Assembly (NCBI GenBank): GCA_022846035.1
Contig: AP025580.1
Span: forward strand, 2,418,001-2,482,000
Length of the DNA stretch: 64,000 nucleotides
DNA from: Christensenellaceae bacterium
GTDB taxonomy: Bacteria > Bacillota > Clostridia > Christensenellales > Christensenellaceae
Direction: 5' to 3'
The notes beneath the pieces were generated by a model. The model was not told the DNA's origin. It did no database searches and saw only the letters and a list, made by a program, of their open reading frames with translations. Numbering within the stretch: position 1 is the first letter of the stretch; every line of letters begins with the position of its first letter. A program made the translations under genes and the position numbers. Of this stretch, positions 44,374 to 53,526 are shown piece by piece.

Positions 44374-44838
44374 ATGAAATTTATGTGCCCTTTGCTCGTC
44401 GTTTCGGATATGGAAGTATCGAAAGCGTTTTATCGCCATGTGCTCGGCGTACGCATCACCGCCGATTTCGGAGCGAACGTCACTTTTTCCGGTAAATTCG
44501 CTTTGCAGACGCTGGATACCTGGGGCGGCTTTATCGAGCGGCCCAAAGAGGATATTTTTGCCGGCAGCGACCATGAGCTGTACTTCGAGGAAGAAAGCTT
44601 CGACGAATTGATCGGGCGCCTGCAATCAAGGGGAGACATTGAATACGTCCACGGCGTAAAAGAGCACGCCTGGGGCCAGCGGGTCGTGCGCTTTTATGAT
44701 CCGGACCGTCACATCATCGAGGTCGGCGAAAGTATGAAAGCCGTTTGCAAACGTTTTTCAGACCTCGGCATGGATCAGGAAGCCATCGCCAAACGTATGG
44801 ATGTGCCTCTTTCTTATGTAAAGTCGCTGCTGCGCTGA
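44374..44838 (+). CDS. VOC (glyoxalase/bleomycin-resistance fold) protein
   Basis: 154 residues. Start at the ATG with CGGAGG upstream; the frame is open earlier but without support. PLLVVSDMEVSKAFYRHVLG opens a VOC domain, with FYDPDRHIIEVGES as its last metal strand. A C-terminal helical segment (about 125-154, FSDLGMDQEAIAKRMDVPLSYVKSLL) resembles a small helix-turn-helix. The substrate is unknown; VOC proteins bind metal or act as resistance proteins. Confidence 0.85.
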   Translation: MKFMCPLLVVSDMEVSKAFYRHVLGVRITADFGANVTFSGKFALQTLDTWGGFIERPKEDIFAGSDHELYFEEESFDELIGRLQSRGDIEYVHGVKEHAWGQRVVRFYDPDRHIIEVGESMKAVCKRFSDLGMDQEAIAKRMDVPLSYVKSLLR

Positions 44839-44888
44839 TGTTTTGCGTATCTTCCCTTGCATTTTTTGGCAAAGTAGTTTATAAATAA

Positions 44889-44912
44889 TTTATACTGACT
44901 GGTCGACACAAT
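44889..44912. promoter_or_regulatory. Imperfect TetR operator at its own promoter
   Basis: TTTATACTGACTGGTC and following bases match about 19 of 24 positions of the palindrome at 45570-45593. The TATACT (44891-44896) could be the -10 of the tetR-type gene, so binding would autorepress. Confidence 0.6.
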
Positions 44913-44929
44913 TTCAGGGGGAGAAACGC

Positions 44930-45484
44930 ATGAATAAAACCAAGGAAGCCATCTATAACGCATCCATCGATATTTTTTCGCGCTGTGGATATACGGGCGC
45001 GTCCATGGACGATATTGCCGTTTCAGCGGGAGTCGCCAAAGGCACCCTCTATTATCACTTCAAAAGCAAGGAAGAATTATTCCTCTTCGCCATGCAAACC
45101 GGCCTTAATCACCTGATCGACGACGCCAGGGGCGTGCTGCAAAAATCGCTGAAGCCGGAAGAAAAGCTGAGGGCGCTTTGCGTTTCGCAGCTTAAGGCTG
45201 TCTCCAAAAGCCAGAATTTCATCAAGGTTGTCATCAGCCAACTCTTCGGCCAGGAAGAGCGCCAGCAGCTTTTGCGCGGGGAGTTGGCCGAATATTCAAA
45301 TCTCATCAAGTCCTGCATTTTTGAGCTTGACGCCGCTTCAAGGACGCAGCAGCAAGCGGACGCGGCAGCCATAGGATTTTTGGGAATGCTCTCCTCTCTC
45401 GTCGTGTTCTGCGCGCTCCATCCCTCCTCTAAAAAAAGCGTTGAGGCTATCCTTCTTGAAAATTATTTGCACGGTATCCTGTAA
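44930..45484 (+). CDS. TetR/AcrR-family transcriptional regulator
   Basis: 184 residues. N-terminal helix-turn-helix (AIYNASIDIFSRCGYTGASMDDIAVSAGVAKGTLYYHFKSKEELF region) followed by an all-helical ligand domain. RBS AGGGGGAG. It precedes the YhgE/Pip protein gene, but a terminator and a promoter with a perfect 24-bp palindrome separate the two, so it should repress that gene and itself. Confidence 0.95.
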   Translation: MNKTKEAIYNASIDIFSRCGYTGASMDDIAVSAGVAKGTLYYHFKSKEELFLFAMQTGLNHLIDDARGVLQKSLKPEEKLRALCVSQLKAVSKSQNFIKVVISQLFGQEERQQLLRGELAEYSNLIKSCIFELDAASRTQQQADAAAIGFLGMLSSLVVFCALHPSSKKSVEAILLENYLHGIL

Positions 45485-45498
45485 AAGCGAAAGAGATT

Positions 45499-45527
45499 TC
45501 AGCAGTTTTTGCAAACTGCTGTTTTTT
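45499..45527 (+). terminator. Terminator after the tetR-type gene
   Basis: CAGCAGTTT-ttgc-AAACTGCTG followed by seven T, 15 bp beyond the stop. Separates the regulator from the YhgE gene. Confidence 0.92.
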
Positions 45528-45541
45528 TATGCGGAAAAGTG

Positions 45542-45593
45542 TTGACAAATGAAGTCGAAAGCAATATTATTTGTACTGACTAGTCAGTACAAA
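45542..45593 (+). promoter_or_regulatory. Promoter of the YhgE/Pip gene with 24-bp TetR operator
   Basis: TTGACA (45542-45547), 17-bp spacer, TATTAT (45565-45570). From 45570 to 45593 the sequence TTTGTACTGACT is followed by its exact reverse complement, covering the transcription start. A TetR dimer here would block initiation. A weaker copy lies at the regulator's own promoter. Confidence 0.88.
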
Positions 45594-45619
45594 TTCAATG
45601 CTGAAAAGGAGTGACTGTT

Positions 45620-48043
45620 TTGAAATTCGCAAAAATCACAGGACGTGATATTTCAAGCATTTTCAGGAACCGGTTTATCCGTGTTTCCGTCATTGCGATT
45701 CTGATCGTGCCCATGCTTTACAGCTTGTGCTATTTAGCCGCTTTCTGGAATCCCTACGGCCGGCTCGACCAGCTTCCCGTCGCGGTGCTCAACCTTGATG
45801 AAGGAGCACTGCTTGACGATAAAAACGTCAATTACGGAAGCGACGTGGTTGCTGACCTCAAAAAAAACCACGAGGTCGCCTGGTCGTTTATCTCGCAGGA
45901 TGATTTAAAAGATGGGCTTGCAGCTACCAAATATTATTCACTGTTCACCATTCCGAAAGACTTTTCCCAAAAGATCGTAAGTGCCAAGACACAGGAACCC
46001 GCAGTAGCGGAAATCGTCTACACCTCTAATCAGGCAAAAAATTTCCTGGCCTCGCAGATCAGCGGCAATGTGGAAACGCAGCTTAAGGACCAGGTTTCCT
46101 CCTCGGTCACCAAGGAATACGCAAAAGGCGCTTTCGACGGGTTGTATGACGCCAAAGACGGACTGTCCCAGGCCTTAAGCGGCGCAACGCGGCTTTACGA
46201 CGGCGTCAGCGAGCTGAACGGCAAACTTCCTGACCTGACTTCGGGCGTCACCGCGCTTACGGATGGTTCTTCCGCGCTCCAAAGCGGCCTCCTGCAATTA
46301 AACGCCAACGTACCTGCCCTGAAAAACGGCGGCACGCAGCTCAAAAACGGGCTGGATTCCTTAAACAGCCGTCTTCCCGCGCTCTCAGAGGGCGCAGGCC
46401 AGCTCGCTAGCGGCGCAGACGCGCTCAAAGGCGGAATCGACGCTTTAAACAGCAACAGCTCCGCGCTTATAGCGGGTATCGGCGCGGCCTATGACGGTTC
46501 TGTCAACGTAAACGACGGGATCAATGAGCTCAACAGCAATATGCCCGCGCTTACCGATGGCGCGGCCGCCCTCAAGACAGGAACCGCCACGCTCAAGACG
46601 ACTACGGATACCCTCCTGCAAGGCAGCAAGGACATTGCTTCCGGACTGGATACCATGATTTCCGAAACATCCTCCACCGCGCAATTTGAAACGACAGTGG
46701 ATCAGATCTCTGCACTGATCGATGCGGGCGACACCGCCAGCCTGGCAAACGCCAAGGCGCTTCTTGAGGGTCTCAGAGCTGCATATGTGGACGGACAGGG
46801 CAGCCTCCATGACGGCCTGACGGACGCGCGCGACGGCGTCGGGCAGCTTAAGACAGGCCTTAGCGGTATGCAGTATACGCTCGATCCGGCAAACGCTACT
46901 ATGCCGGACGGCTCCCCTGCCTTTGCCGCCGGCGTCAATCAACTGAACGCCGGTATCGGCGCGGCGGCAGACGGCGCGGGGCAGCTTGCAGTAGGTTCTT
47001 CCCAACTGGAATCCGGTCTTGCCGAACTCAACGGCAAGACGCCCGCCCTGGCGGAAAGCCTGGGGCAACTGGCGGGCGGCGCGGACAAGCTGGATATAGG
47101 CGCGGCCGCTCTTTCTCAGGGAACGCCTGCCCTGACAGACGGCGTTACACAGCTTACAACGGGAGGCAACGCCCTCTCTGCGGGGATCACACAAGCTTCA
47201 GCCGGCATTGGCCGACTTACCGACGGTTCTGCCGCCCTGTATGACGGCCTTGCCACCTTAAGCGGGCAGATGCCTGCGCTAACAGACGGCGCGGGGCAGC
47301 TTACCGACGGTTCTGCCGAGCTGAAAACCAAACTTGCGGACGGCGTTTCCTACATCGACGGCAATCTTGTAAACTCCAGCGAAACAATGGCCGAATACGT
47401 CAGCGATCCGGTCACGGTATCGAATCAGCCGATCAACCCCGTTCCCGATTACGGCACAGGCTTTGCCCCCTACTTTATCCCGCTCTCTCTGTGGGTAGGC
47501 GCGATCCTGATGTTCTTCATCATCTCGCCCAAAGAAGATCCGGCCTTGAAAGCAAACAGCGCCCAGGCGTCTGTCGGCAAGTACCTTTCCTATGCCTTTA
47601 TCGGGCTGTTGCAGGCAGTTATGGTCGGCGCGGTGGTATTAACACTGGGATTGAAACCGAATAACATTGCTCTTTATTTCCTTACCATTATTGTGATGTC
47701 TTTAACCGCCATTGCCATCGTGCAGACGCTCATTTCCCTGCTCGGTGATGCAGGGCGGCTGATCGCCATCGTACTGCTGATCCTGCAGCTGACGGCGGAC
47801 GCGGGTACGTTCCCCTTAGAGCTTGTGCCTAATTTCTTCAAGGTCCTCAACCCGTTTATGCCCTTTACCTACTGCGTCACTGCCCTCAGGGAGGCGATTT
47901 CCGGCAGCAATATTATGCTCATATGGCAGTGTATCGGCATGCTTCTCATTTTCCTCGGTGCATTCCTTACGCTGACTATCCTCTTTAAAAAACGCACGGA
48001 AAAAATGCAGGAACGGATACAGCAGCTCCGTTTTACGGAATAA
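45620..48043 (+). CDS. YhgE/Pip-family membrane protein with repeat region
   Basis: 807 residues. TTG start eight bases after AAGGAG; a GTG nine bases earlier falls on that site. Layout: N-terminal membrane helix (about 20-42), a long extracytoplasmic region (about 45-605) containing many Leu/Gly/Ala repeats of the type ALTDGxxxLxxGxxxLN (about 190-590), then six C-terminal helices of ABC-2 type (about 620-800). YhgE/Pip proteins are phage receptors or export components in Gram-positives. Control by the adjacent TetR is clear. Confidence 0.92.
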   Translation: MKFAKITGRDISSIFRNRFIRVSVIAILIVPMLYSLCYLAAFWNPYGRLDQLPVAVLNLDEGALLDDKNVNYGSDVVADLKKNHEVAWSFISQDDLKDGLAATKYYSLFTIPKDFSQKIVSAKTQEPAVAEIVYTSNQAKNFLASQISGNVETQLKDQVSSSVTKEYAKGAFDGLYDAKDGLSQALSGATRLYDGVSELNGKLPDLTSGVTALTDGSSALQSGLLQLNANVPALKNGGTQLKNGLDSLNSRLPALSEGAGQLASGADALKGGIDALNSNSSALIAGIGAAYDGSVNVNDGINELNSNMPALTDGAAALKTGTATLKTTTDTLLQGSKDIASGLDTMISETSSTAQFETTVDQISALIDAGDTASLANAKALLEGLRAAYVDGQGSLHDGLTDARDGVGQLKTGLSGMQYTLDPANATMPDGSPAFAAGVNQLNAGIGAAADGAGQLAVGSSQLESGLAELNGKTPALAESLGQLAGGADKLDIGAAALSQGTPALTDGVTQLTTGGNALSAGITQASAGIGRLTDGSAALYDGLATLSGQMPALTDGAGQLTDGSAELKTKLADGVSYIDGNLVNSSETMAEYVSDPVTVSNQPINPVPDYGTGFAPYFIPLSLWVGAILMFFIISPKEDPALKANSAQASVGKYLSYAFIGLLQAVMVGAVVLTLGLKPNNIALYFLTIIVMSLTAIAIVQTLISLLGDAGRLIAIVLLILQLTADAGTFPLELVPNFFKVLNPFMPFTYCVTALREAISGSNIMLIWQCIGMLLIFLGAFLTLTILFKKRTEKMQERIQQLRFTE

Positions 48044-48060
48044 AAACAAGTATGATAAAA

Positions 48061-48087
48061 AAGAGGCCTTGCGGCCTCTTTTTTTTA
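48061..48087 (+). terminator. Terminator after the YhgE gene
   Basis: AAGAGGCC-ttgc-GGCCTCTT followed by seven T. Confidence 0.93.
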
Positions 48088-48183
48088 TATCCTGCGCATT
48101 AGTTTATAAATTGTTTATTTTTTTATGCTATATTATATATTAGGTAAGTTTGTTTACTATTCTATTGGTTGAGGGAACTGTTT

Positions 48184-49236
48184 ATGTCAATATCATTCTC
48201 GGAATTTATTTCTCAAATGGGGACCAATCCCGCTTTCCTGATCACCGTCATACTGACGCTCGGCGTAATCCTTGTAAACGGATGGACGGACGCTCCCAAC
48301 GCGATCGCGACCTGTGTTTCAACCAGGGCTTTAAAGCCAAAGCCCGCGATCCTGATGGCGGCCGTTTTTAATTTTCTGGGCGTATTCGTGATGACTATGA
48401 TCAACGCCACGGTCGCGTATACCATTTACAGCATGGTCGATTTTGGCGGCGATCCGCACGAATCCATCATCGCTTTGTGCGCGGGCATGGTCGCTATCGT
48501 TACATGGGCCACCGTCGCCTGGCGTTTTGGGATTCCTACCAGCGAAAGTCATGCGCTCATCGCCGGTCTTTCGGGCGCGGCCATCGCCATGCACGGCGGT
48601 CTCGGCGGTATCAACGGCGCCGAATGGGTCAAGGTCCTGTATGGCCTTGCGCTTTCCACCGGCCTTGGTTTTGGCCTCGGCTGGGGCTCCGGCAAACTGA
48701 CCGCCCTTATCTGCAAGCATAAGGACTATCGCAAGACGACAAAGTTTTTCCATTACGGGCAGATCGGCGGAGCCGCCGCCATGTCTTTTATGCACGGCGC
48801 GCAGGACGGCCAGAAATTTATGGGCGTCTTCCTGCTCGGTTTATTCCTTGCCAAAGGGCAGGCCAACGTTACGTCTTTCGCAATTCCGATCTGGCTGATG
48901 ATCCTTTGTTCGGTTGTGATGGCGCTCGGCACTTCCATCGGCGGTTACCGTATCATCAAAGCCGTCGGTATGGATATGGTCCATTTAAAAGGCTACCAGG
49001 GCTTTGACGCGGATATGTCCGCGACCGTCTGCCTGCTCGCCTCCTCCCTGACCGGACTTCCCGTCAGCACGACGCATACAAAAACGACGGCGATCATGGG
49101 CGTAGGCGCCGCGCGCCGCGTATCATCCGTGAATTGGGGCGTAGTCAAGGAAATGTTCATGGCCTGGATTCTTACCTTTCCCGGCTGCGGTATCATAGGA
49201 TTTTTGATGGCCCTTCTCTTTATGGCGATCTTCTGA
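48184..49236 (+). CDS. pit: Inorganic phosphate transporter, PiT family
   Basis: 350 residues. Start at the ATG six bases after GAGGGAA. Ten-odd membrane helices; the duplicated PiT signature NGWTDAPNAIATCVSTRALKP appears near residues 32-52 and the second copy as SLTGLPVSTTHTKTTAIMGVG (about 285-305). It imports phosphate with Na+ or H+. A DUF47 gene follows 25 bp on, the usual partner. A TTGTTT-17-TATATT at 48112-48140 could be the promoter. Confidence 0.93.
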   Translation: MSISFSEFISQMGTNPAFLITVILTLGVILVNGWTDAPNAIATCVSTRALKPKPAILMAAVFNFLGVFVMTMINATVAYTIYSMVDFGGDPHESIIALCAGMVAIVTWATVAWRFGIPTSESHALIAGLSGAAIAMHGGLGGINGAEWVKVLYGLALSTGLGFGLGWGSGKLTALICKHKDYRKTTKFFHYGQIGGAAAMSFMHGAQDGQKFMGVFLLGLFLAKGQANVTSFAIPIWLMILCSVVMALGTSIGGYRIIKAVGMDMVHLKGYQGFDADMSATVCLLASSLTGLPVSTTHTKTTAIMGVGAARRVSSVNWGVVKEMFMAWILTFPGCGIIGFLMALLFMAIF

Positions 49237-49261
49237 TCAAAACAGAAAGGATTTATAAAAT

Positions 49262-49885
49262 ATGGCACGTAAACGTTCTTATGATTATTATGAGGGATTT
49301 GTTAATTTGGTCGGTTATTCGTGTAAAGCTGCGCACATGTTAAACGACATTCTGCGCCGTTTTGATCCGGATACCGTCGAAGAGGTCATGAACTCGATCC
49401 ACGAGATCGAACACGCCGCGGACAGCGCCAAGCACGAGATGATGCAGGTCCTTTTGCATGAGTTCCTGCCGCCCATCGAGCGCGAGGATGTTACAGAGCT
49501 TGCACAGCGCATTGACGACGTAACCGACGCCGTCGAGGACGTGATCGTCAAGATTTATACTTTCAATATCCGTTCCATCCGCCCCGAGGCGCTTGATTTT
49601 ATGGATATTATCGTTTCCTGCTGCGATATGCTCAAAAAAGCGATGCAGGAATTCTCCAATTTCAAAAAATCCACTTTGCTCGCGGAATGTATTATTGAGA
49701 TCAACCGCCTTGAGAGCGACGGCGACTTGCTTTATACCAAGGCCATGCGTGATTTGCATGTGAACTCAACTGATCCGATCGAGATTATGGTCTGGTCCAA
49801 AACTTTCAATTATTTTGAGGGCTGCTGCGACGCATGCGAGGATGTCGCCAACACGCTGGAAAGCATTATTATGAAGAACAGCTAA
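49262..49885 (+). CDS. DUF47/PhoU-like accessory protein of the phosphate transporter
   Basis: 207 residues, all helical, of the TIGR00153/DUF47 group: YYEGFVNLVGYSCKAAHML, IEHAADSAKHEMMQVL, and AQRIDDVTDAVEDVIVKIYTF with conserved E/D-rich metal-site pattern. These PhoU relatives bind and control PiT transporters. Co-transcribed with pit. Confidence 0.93.
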   Translation: MARKRSYDYYEGFVNLVGYSCKAAHMLNDILRRFDPDTVEEVMNSIHEIEHAADSAKHEMMQVLLHEFLPPIEREDVTELAQRIDDVTDAVEDVIVKIYTFNIRSIRPEALDFMDIIVSCCDMLKKAMQEFSNFKKSTLLAECIIEINRLESDGDLLYTKAMRDLHVNSTDPIEIMVWSKTFNYFEGCCDACEDVANTLESIIMKNS

Positions 49886-49897
49886 CCTGGTCGCAGT

Positions 49898-49930
49898 AAA
49901 AAACGGGAAGCGATCCGCTTCCCGTTTTTA
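49898..49930. terminator. Bidirectional terminator between DUF47 gene and accA
   Basis: AAAAACGGGAAGCG and CGCTTCCCGTTTTTA form a stem with runs on both flanks; serves both convergent units. Confidence 0.92.
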
Positions 49931-49936
49931 TATCTT

Positions 49937-50752
49937 TTATTCTGTTACCGCATCCTGCCCGAATGCCCTGATCTTTTCATAACGCTTTTCAAGCAGCTTT
50001 TCAATCGGCTGCTTGCGGAGTTCCTTTATCGTATCCGTCAGGTATTGCCCGATGACTTTGGCGAATTTCCCGCCGTCGTCTGATTGCGCGCCGCCCGCAG
50101 GCTCTAAAAGCACATCGTCGATCAAATCCATTTCCTTGATCTCTCCGGCGGTCATACGCATCAGTTCCGCCGCCTCCGCCGCCCGTGAAGAATCTTTCCA
50201 CAAAATACTGGCAAAGCCCTCGGGCGAAAGGATGGAATACAGGGAGTTTTCCAGCATCACGCGCTTGTCGGCGACACCCAGCGCAATCGCCCCGCCGCTT
50301 CCGCCTTCGCCTATAAATAAACTGATTACAGGCGTCTTCAAACGCGAAAGCTCCATCAGGCTGCGCGCGATGGATTCCGCCACCCCACGTTCTTCCGCGC
50401 CGATCCCGCAAAACGCGCCCTGCGTATCAATGATACAAATAACCGGACGGTGGAATTTCTCCGCCTGTTTTAGCAGCCGCAGGGATTTCCGGTACCCTTC
50501 CGGATTGGAGCAACCAAAATTGCGCGCCACCTTATCCCGCAGGTCCGTTCCCTTTTCCTGTCCGACCACCGTAACCGGAATATCGCCTAAATAACCGATC
50601 CCGCCGATCACTGCCGCATCGTCCGCAAACAGCTTATCGCCGTGCATTTCTATAAAATCCGTAAACACATGCTCAATGATATACTGGGATGTGATTCTCT
50701 TCGGGTCGCGCGCAATTTTCACAATGTCCCATGCCGAACGTTTCTCACTCAT
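49937..50752 (-). CDS. accA: Acetyl-CoA carboxylase carboxyltransferase alpha subunit
   Basis: 271 residues, shorter than the E. coli form (319) because the N-terminal extension is reduced. DFIEMHGDKLFADDAAVIGGIGY, GFGCSNPEGYRKSLRLLKQAEKF and EGGSGGAIALGVADKR carboxyltransferase blocks. Makes malonyl-CoA with AccD, AccB, AccC. Overlaps accD by 4 bp and is last in the operon. Confidence 0.97.
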   Translation of the reverse strand: MSEKRSAWDIVKIARDPKRITSQYIIEHVFTDFIEMHGDKLFADDAAVIGGIGYLGDIPVTVVGQEKGTDLRDKVARNFGCSNPEGYRKSLRLLKQAEKFHRPVICIIDTQGAFCGIGAEERGVAESIARSLMELSRLKTPVISLFIGEGGSGGAIALGVADKRVMLENSLYSILSPEGFASILWKDSSRAAEAAELMRMTAGEIKEMDLIDDVLLEPAGGAQSDDGGKFAKVIGQYLTDTIKELRKQPIEKLLEKRYEKIRAFGQDAVTE

Positions 50753-51666
50753 TTCGCGCTTCCTCCTTTATGCATTTGCAGCAGCTTTATAAGCGTACCT
50801 TTAAGCTCGCCCCTGGGCACGATCATGTCCACAAAACCCTTTTCAAGCTGGAATTCCGAGGTCTGAAAGGTTGACGGAAGCGCCTGCTTGATCGTCTGTT
50901 CGATCACCCTGCGTCCCGCGAAACCGATTGTTGCGTTAGGTTCTGCGATCGTCACATCGCCGAGCATTGCAAAACTGGCCGTTACGCCGCCTGTCGTCGG
51001 GTCCGTGAGCACTACGAAAAACGGAAGACCCGCTTCGTCGAGCTTTGCGAGCACCGCAGCCGTTTTACTCATCTGCATCAGGGAAATAAGCCCTTCCTGC
51101 ATGCGCGCCCCGCCTGAAACGGTAAAGGCGATAAGCGGCATCTTCTTTTCAATCGCATATTCCGCCGCCAGCGTAAACTTTTCGCCGACCGCCGCTCCCA
51201 TGGAGCCCATCATAAAAAAACCGTCCATCACCGCGAGTACGGCGTCTTCTCCGCCGATCTTGCACTGTCCGGTGATCATCGATTCCTTTTCATTGGTATA
51301 TCCGCGTATTTTCTGTATCTTCTGCTCGTATCCCGGAAAATCCAGAGGATTGGAGCCGACCATATCCGCGTGTATCTCCGTGAACGTATCGTCATCCGCC
51401 GTATACATGATCCTTTGGCGCGCGCTTAAACGAAAATGATGGCTGCAGTTTGTACACACGTTAAGATTGGCGATCAGGTCGTCCGTATAGATGACCGCGC
51501 CGCATTCCGGACACTTTTCCCACATGCCCTCGACTTGTTCTTCGTCATGCGCGACAGGCAGCTTCGTTTCCGGCATTGCGGCAGGTTCAAAGGCCTGCTG
51601 CGCCTGCTGGTTGGTGCGGTAGACACGCATGGTGATGTCCTTGCGTTTTTTAGAAAACAAACCCAT
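50749..51666 (-). CDS. accD: Acetyl-CoA carboxylase carboxyltransferase beta subunit
   Basis: 305 residues. N-terminal zinc ribbon CPECGAV...CTNCSHH (C-x2-C, C-x2-C) and the carboxyltransferase core VSGGARMQEGLISLMQMSKT and GFAGRRVIEQTIKQ. Pairs with AccA. Starts 3 bp after accC. Confidence 0.97.
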   Translation of the reverse strand: MGLFSKKRKDITMRVYRTNQQAQQAFEPAAMPETKLPVAHDEEQVEGMWEKCPECGAVIYTDDLIANLNVCTNCSHHFRLSARQRIMYTADDDTFTEIHADMVGSNPLDFPGYEQKIQKIRGYTNEKESMITGQCKIGGEDAVLAVMDGFFMMGSMGAAVGEKFTLAAEYAIEKKMPLIAFTVSGGARMQEGLISLMQMSKTAAVLAKLDEAGLPFFVVLTDPTTGGVTASFAMLGDVTIAEPNATIGFAGRRVIEQTIKQALPSTFQTSEFQLEKGFVDMIVPRGELKGTLIKLLQMHKGGSAK

Positions 51667-51669
51667 TTG

Positions 51670-53019
51670 TTATTTCCCCTCCATAATGCGCCCGACAAGT
51701 CCGGTATCCAGCCTGCCCGCCATTACGTCCTCGTTGTTTAGCAGGTCAAGCTGGAAGTCCGCGTTGGTTTCCACGCCGTCCACAACAAGCTCCGTTAAGG
51801 CTGCGCGCATCTTTGCCATGGCCCGCTCACGCGTGGGCGCATGGACGATCAGTTTGCCGATCATACTGTCGTACGTCGGCGGGATTTTATAATCCGTATA
51901 CACGGCCGTGTCAAAACGCACGCCCGGCCCTCCCGGCAGGTGCAGCGCCTCAATCGTGCCAATCGACGGCATAAAGTTCCTGGTCGGATCCTCCGCATTG
52001 ATACGGCACTCGATCGCGTGCCCCATAAGCGGGATGTCCTTTTGCTCAAACGACAGCTTCGCGCCGCTTGCAACCAAAATCTGCTCGCGCACAATGTCGA
52101 TACCGGTGATCATTTCCGTAACCGGATGTTCTACCTGCACGCGCGCGTTGAGTTCCATAAAATAATATTTTCCCGACGGCTCGTCATACAAAAATTCGAT
52201 TGTTCCTGCATTTTTATAGCCGGAAGCCTGTGCCGCACGCACGGCCGCCTCGCCGATCTCCGCACGTTTTTCGCTATCAAACGCGATACTCGGCGCTTCT
52301 TCCATCACTTTCTGGTTTCTTCTCTGCAGCGAGCACTCGCGTTCATAAAGGTAAACGGCGTTCCCGTAACTGTCGCACATAATCTGTACTTCGATATGCC
52401 GCGCGTCCATGATACATTTTTCCATATAAAGGGTGCCGTCGCCAAACGCGCCCAGTGCTTCCTTATAGGCCGCGTCAAACGCCTTTTCGATGTCCGCTTC
52501 GCTGTCGACCTTGCGGATACCGCGTCCGCCGCCGCCGTTAGCCGCCTTGATCATAACCGGATAACCGACCTTTTTAGCGATCTTTTTGGCGTCTTTCGCG
52601 TCTTTTAAAGCGTCCAGCGAGCCGGGGATCACCGGCACTTTCGCTTTGGTCATAATGAGGCGCGCCATCAGCTTGTCGCCCATCTTTTCCATCGCCTGTG
52701 CGTCCGGCCCGATAAACGTCACGTTGCTCTTGTTGCACATGCGGACAAACTTGGAGTTTTCCGACAGAAAACCATAGCCGGGATGGATCGCATCCGCTCC
52801 GGAAATGGTTGCCGCCGATAAAATGCTGTACGCGTTCAGGTAACTGTCTTTGGGCGCCGGCGGGCCAATACAAAGCGCCTCGTCGGCAAGCTGTGTATGC
52901 AGCGCGTTCGCGTCCGCCGTAGAATATACCGCCACGGTTTCTATCCCCATCTCGCGGCACGCGCGAATCACGCGCACGGCAATTTCGCCGCGATTAGCAA
53001 TCAAAACCTTGTTTATCAT
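51670..53019 (-). CDS. accC: Biotin carboxylase
   Basis: 449 residues, exactly the usual size. ATP-grasp enzyme with ANRGEIAVRVIRAC, GFLSENS, IKAANGGGGRGIRKV (P-loop), EVQIMCD, ECSLQRRNQKVMEEAP and ELNARVQVEHPVTEM. Carboxylates the biotin on AccB. Follows fabZ after 60 bp. Confidence 0.98.
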   Translation of the reverse strand: MINKVLIANRGEIAVRVIRACREMGIETVAVYSTADANALHTQLADEALCIGPPAPKDSYLNAYSILSAATISGADAIHPGYGFLSENSKFVRMCNKSNVTFIGPDAQAMEKMGDKLMARLIMTKAKVPVIPGSLDALKDAKDAKKIAKKVGYPVMIKAANGGGGRGIRKVDSEADIEKAFDAAYKEALGAFGDGTLYMEKCIMDARHIEVQIMCDSYGNAVYLYERECSLQRRNQKVMEEAPSIAFDSEKRAEIGEAAVRAAQASGYKNAGTIEFLYDEPSGKYYFMELNARVQVEHPVTEMITGIDIVREQILVASGAKLSFEQKDIPLMGHAIECRINAEDPTRNFMPSIGTIEALHLPGGPGVRFDTAVYTDYKIPPTYDSMIGKLIVHAPTRERAMAKMRAALTELVVDGVETNADFQLDLLNNEDVMAGRLDTGLVGRIMEGK

Positions 53020-53079
53020 TCGTGTTCTCCTTCAAATACGCGCTCTTTATCCTGCGCCGATTATTACTGCAAAAATATC

Positions 53080-53517
53080 TTAGTCCTGTTTTACCAGCAC
53101 GAACAGTATCTCGCCTTCGCAGACGGTCTTCCCTGATACGCTGGCTTTCACCTTGCCTTTGCCGCCCATAGCGGAAAGACGCAGGATCTCCGTTTCCAAA
53201 ATAAGGTCGTCGCCCGGAACTACCATCCCGCGATAGCGCACGCCGTCGATCCCGCCGAACACCGCCAGTCGGCCCTTGAATCTCTCGTCCTGCAGAATAG
53301 CGACCGCGCCCGCCTGCGCAAGAGCTTCGGTAATGAGCACGCCCGGCAAAATCGGATTGCCCGGAAAATGGCCCTTAAAGCAGAACAGGTCCTCCCTGAT
53401 ACGCCACAGTGCTTTCGTATATTTTGCGACCTCGCATTCCATGACCTCGTCCAAAAACAAAAACGGGTCGCGGTGCGGAATAATTTTTTTGATACCTTCC
53501 TGATCGATCGTCATCAT
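53080..53517 (-). CDS. fabZ: 3-hydroxyacyl-ACP dehydratase
   Basis: 145 residues. Hot-dog fold with catalytic His in IPHRDPFLFLDEV and Glu in GNPILPGVLITEALAQ. Dehydrates beta-hydroxyacyl-ACP in the elongation cycle. Between accB and accC. Confidence 0.97.
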   Translation of the reverse strand: MMTIDQEGIKKIIPHRDPFLFLDEVMECEVAKYTKALWRIREDLFCFKGHFPGNPILPGVLITEALAQAGAVAILQDERFKGRLAVFGGIDGVRYRGMVVPGDDLILETEILRLSAMGGKGKVKASVSGKTVCEGEILFVLVKQD

Positions 53518-53526
53518 CCGTTCTCC

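Noticed and set aside
46445-47194. 249-codon minus-strand frame inside the YhgE gene
   Set aside because: Antisense of the repeat region, Arg/Gly-rich, arising from the periodic codons.
46200-47340. Repeats in the YhgE gene considered as a mobile or CRISPR-like array
   Set aside because: They are in-frame protein repeats with variable spacing and sequence, not direct repeats with spacers.
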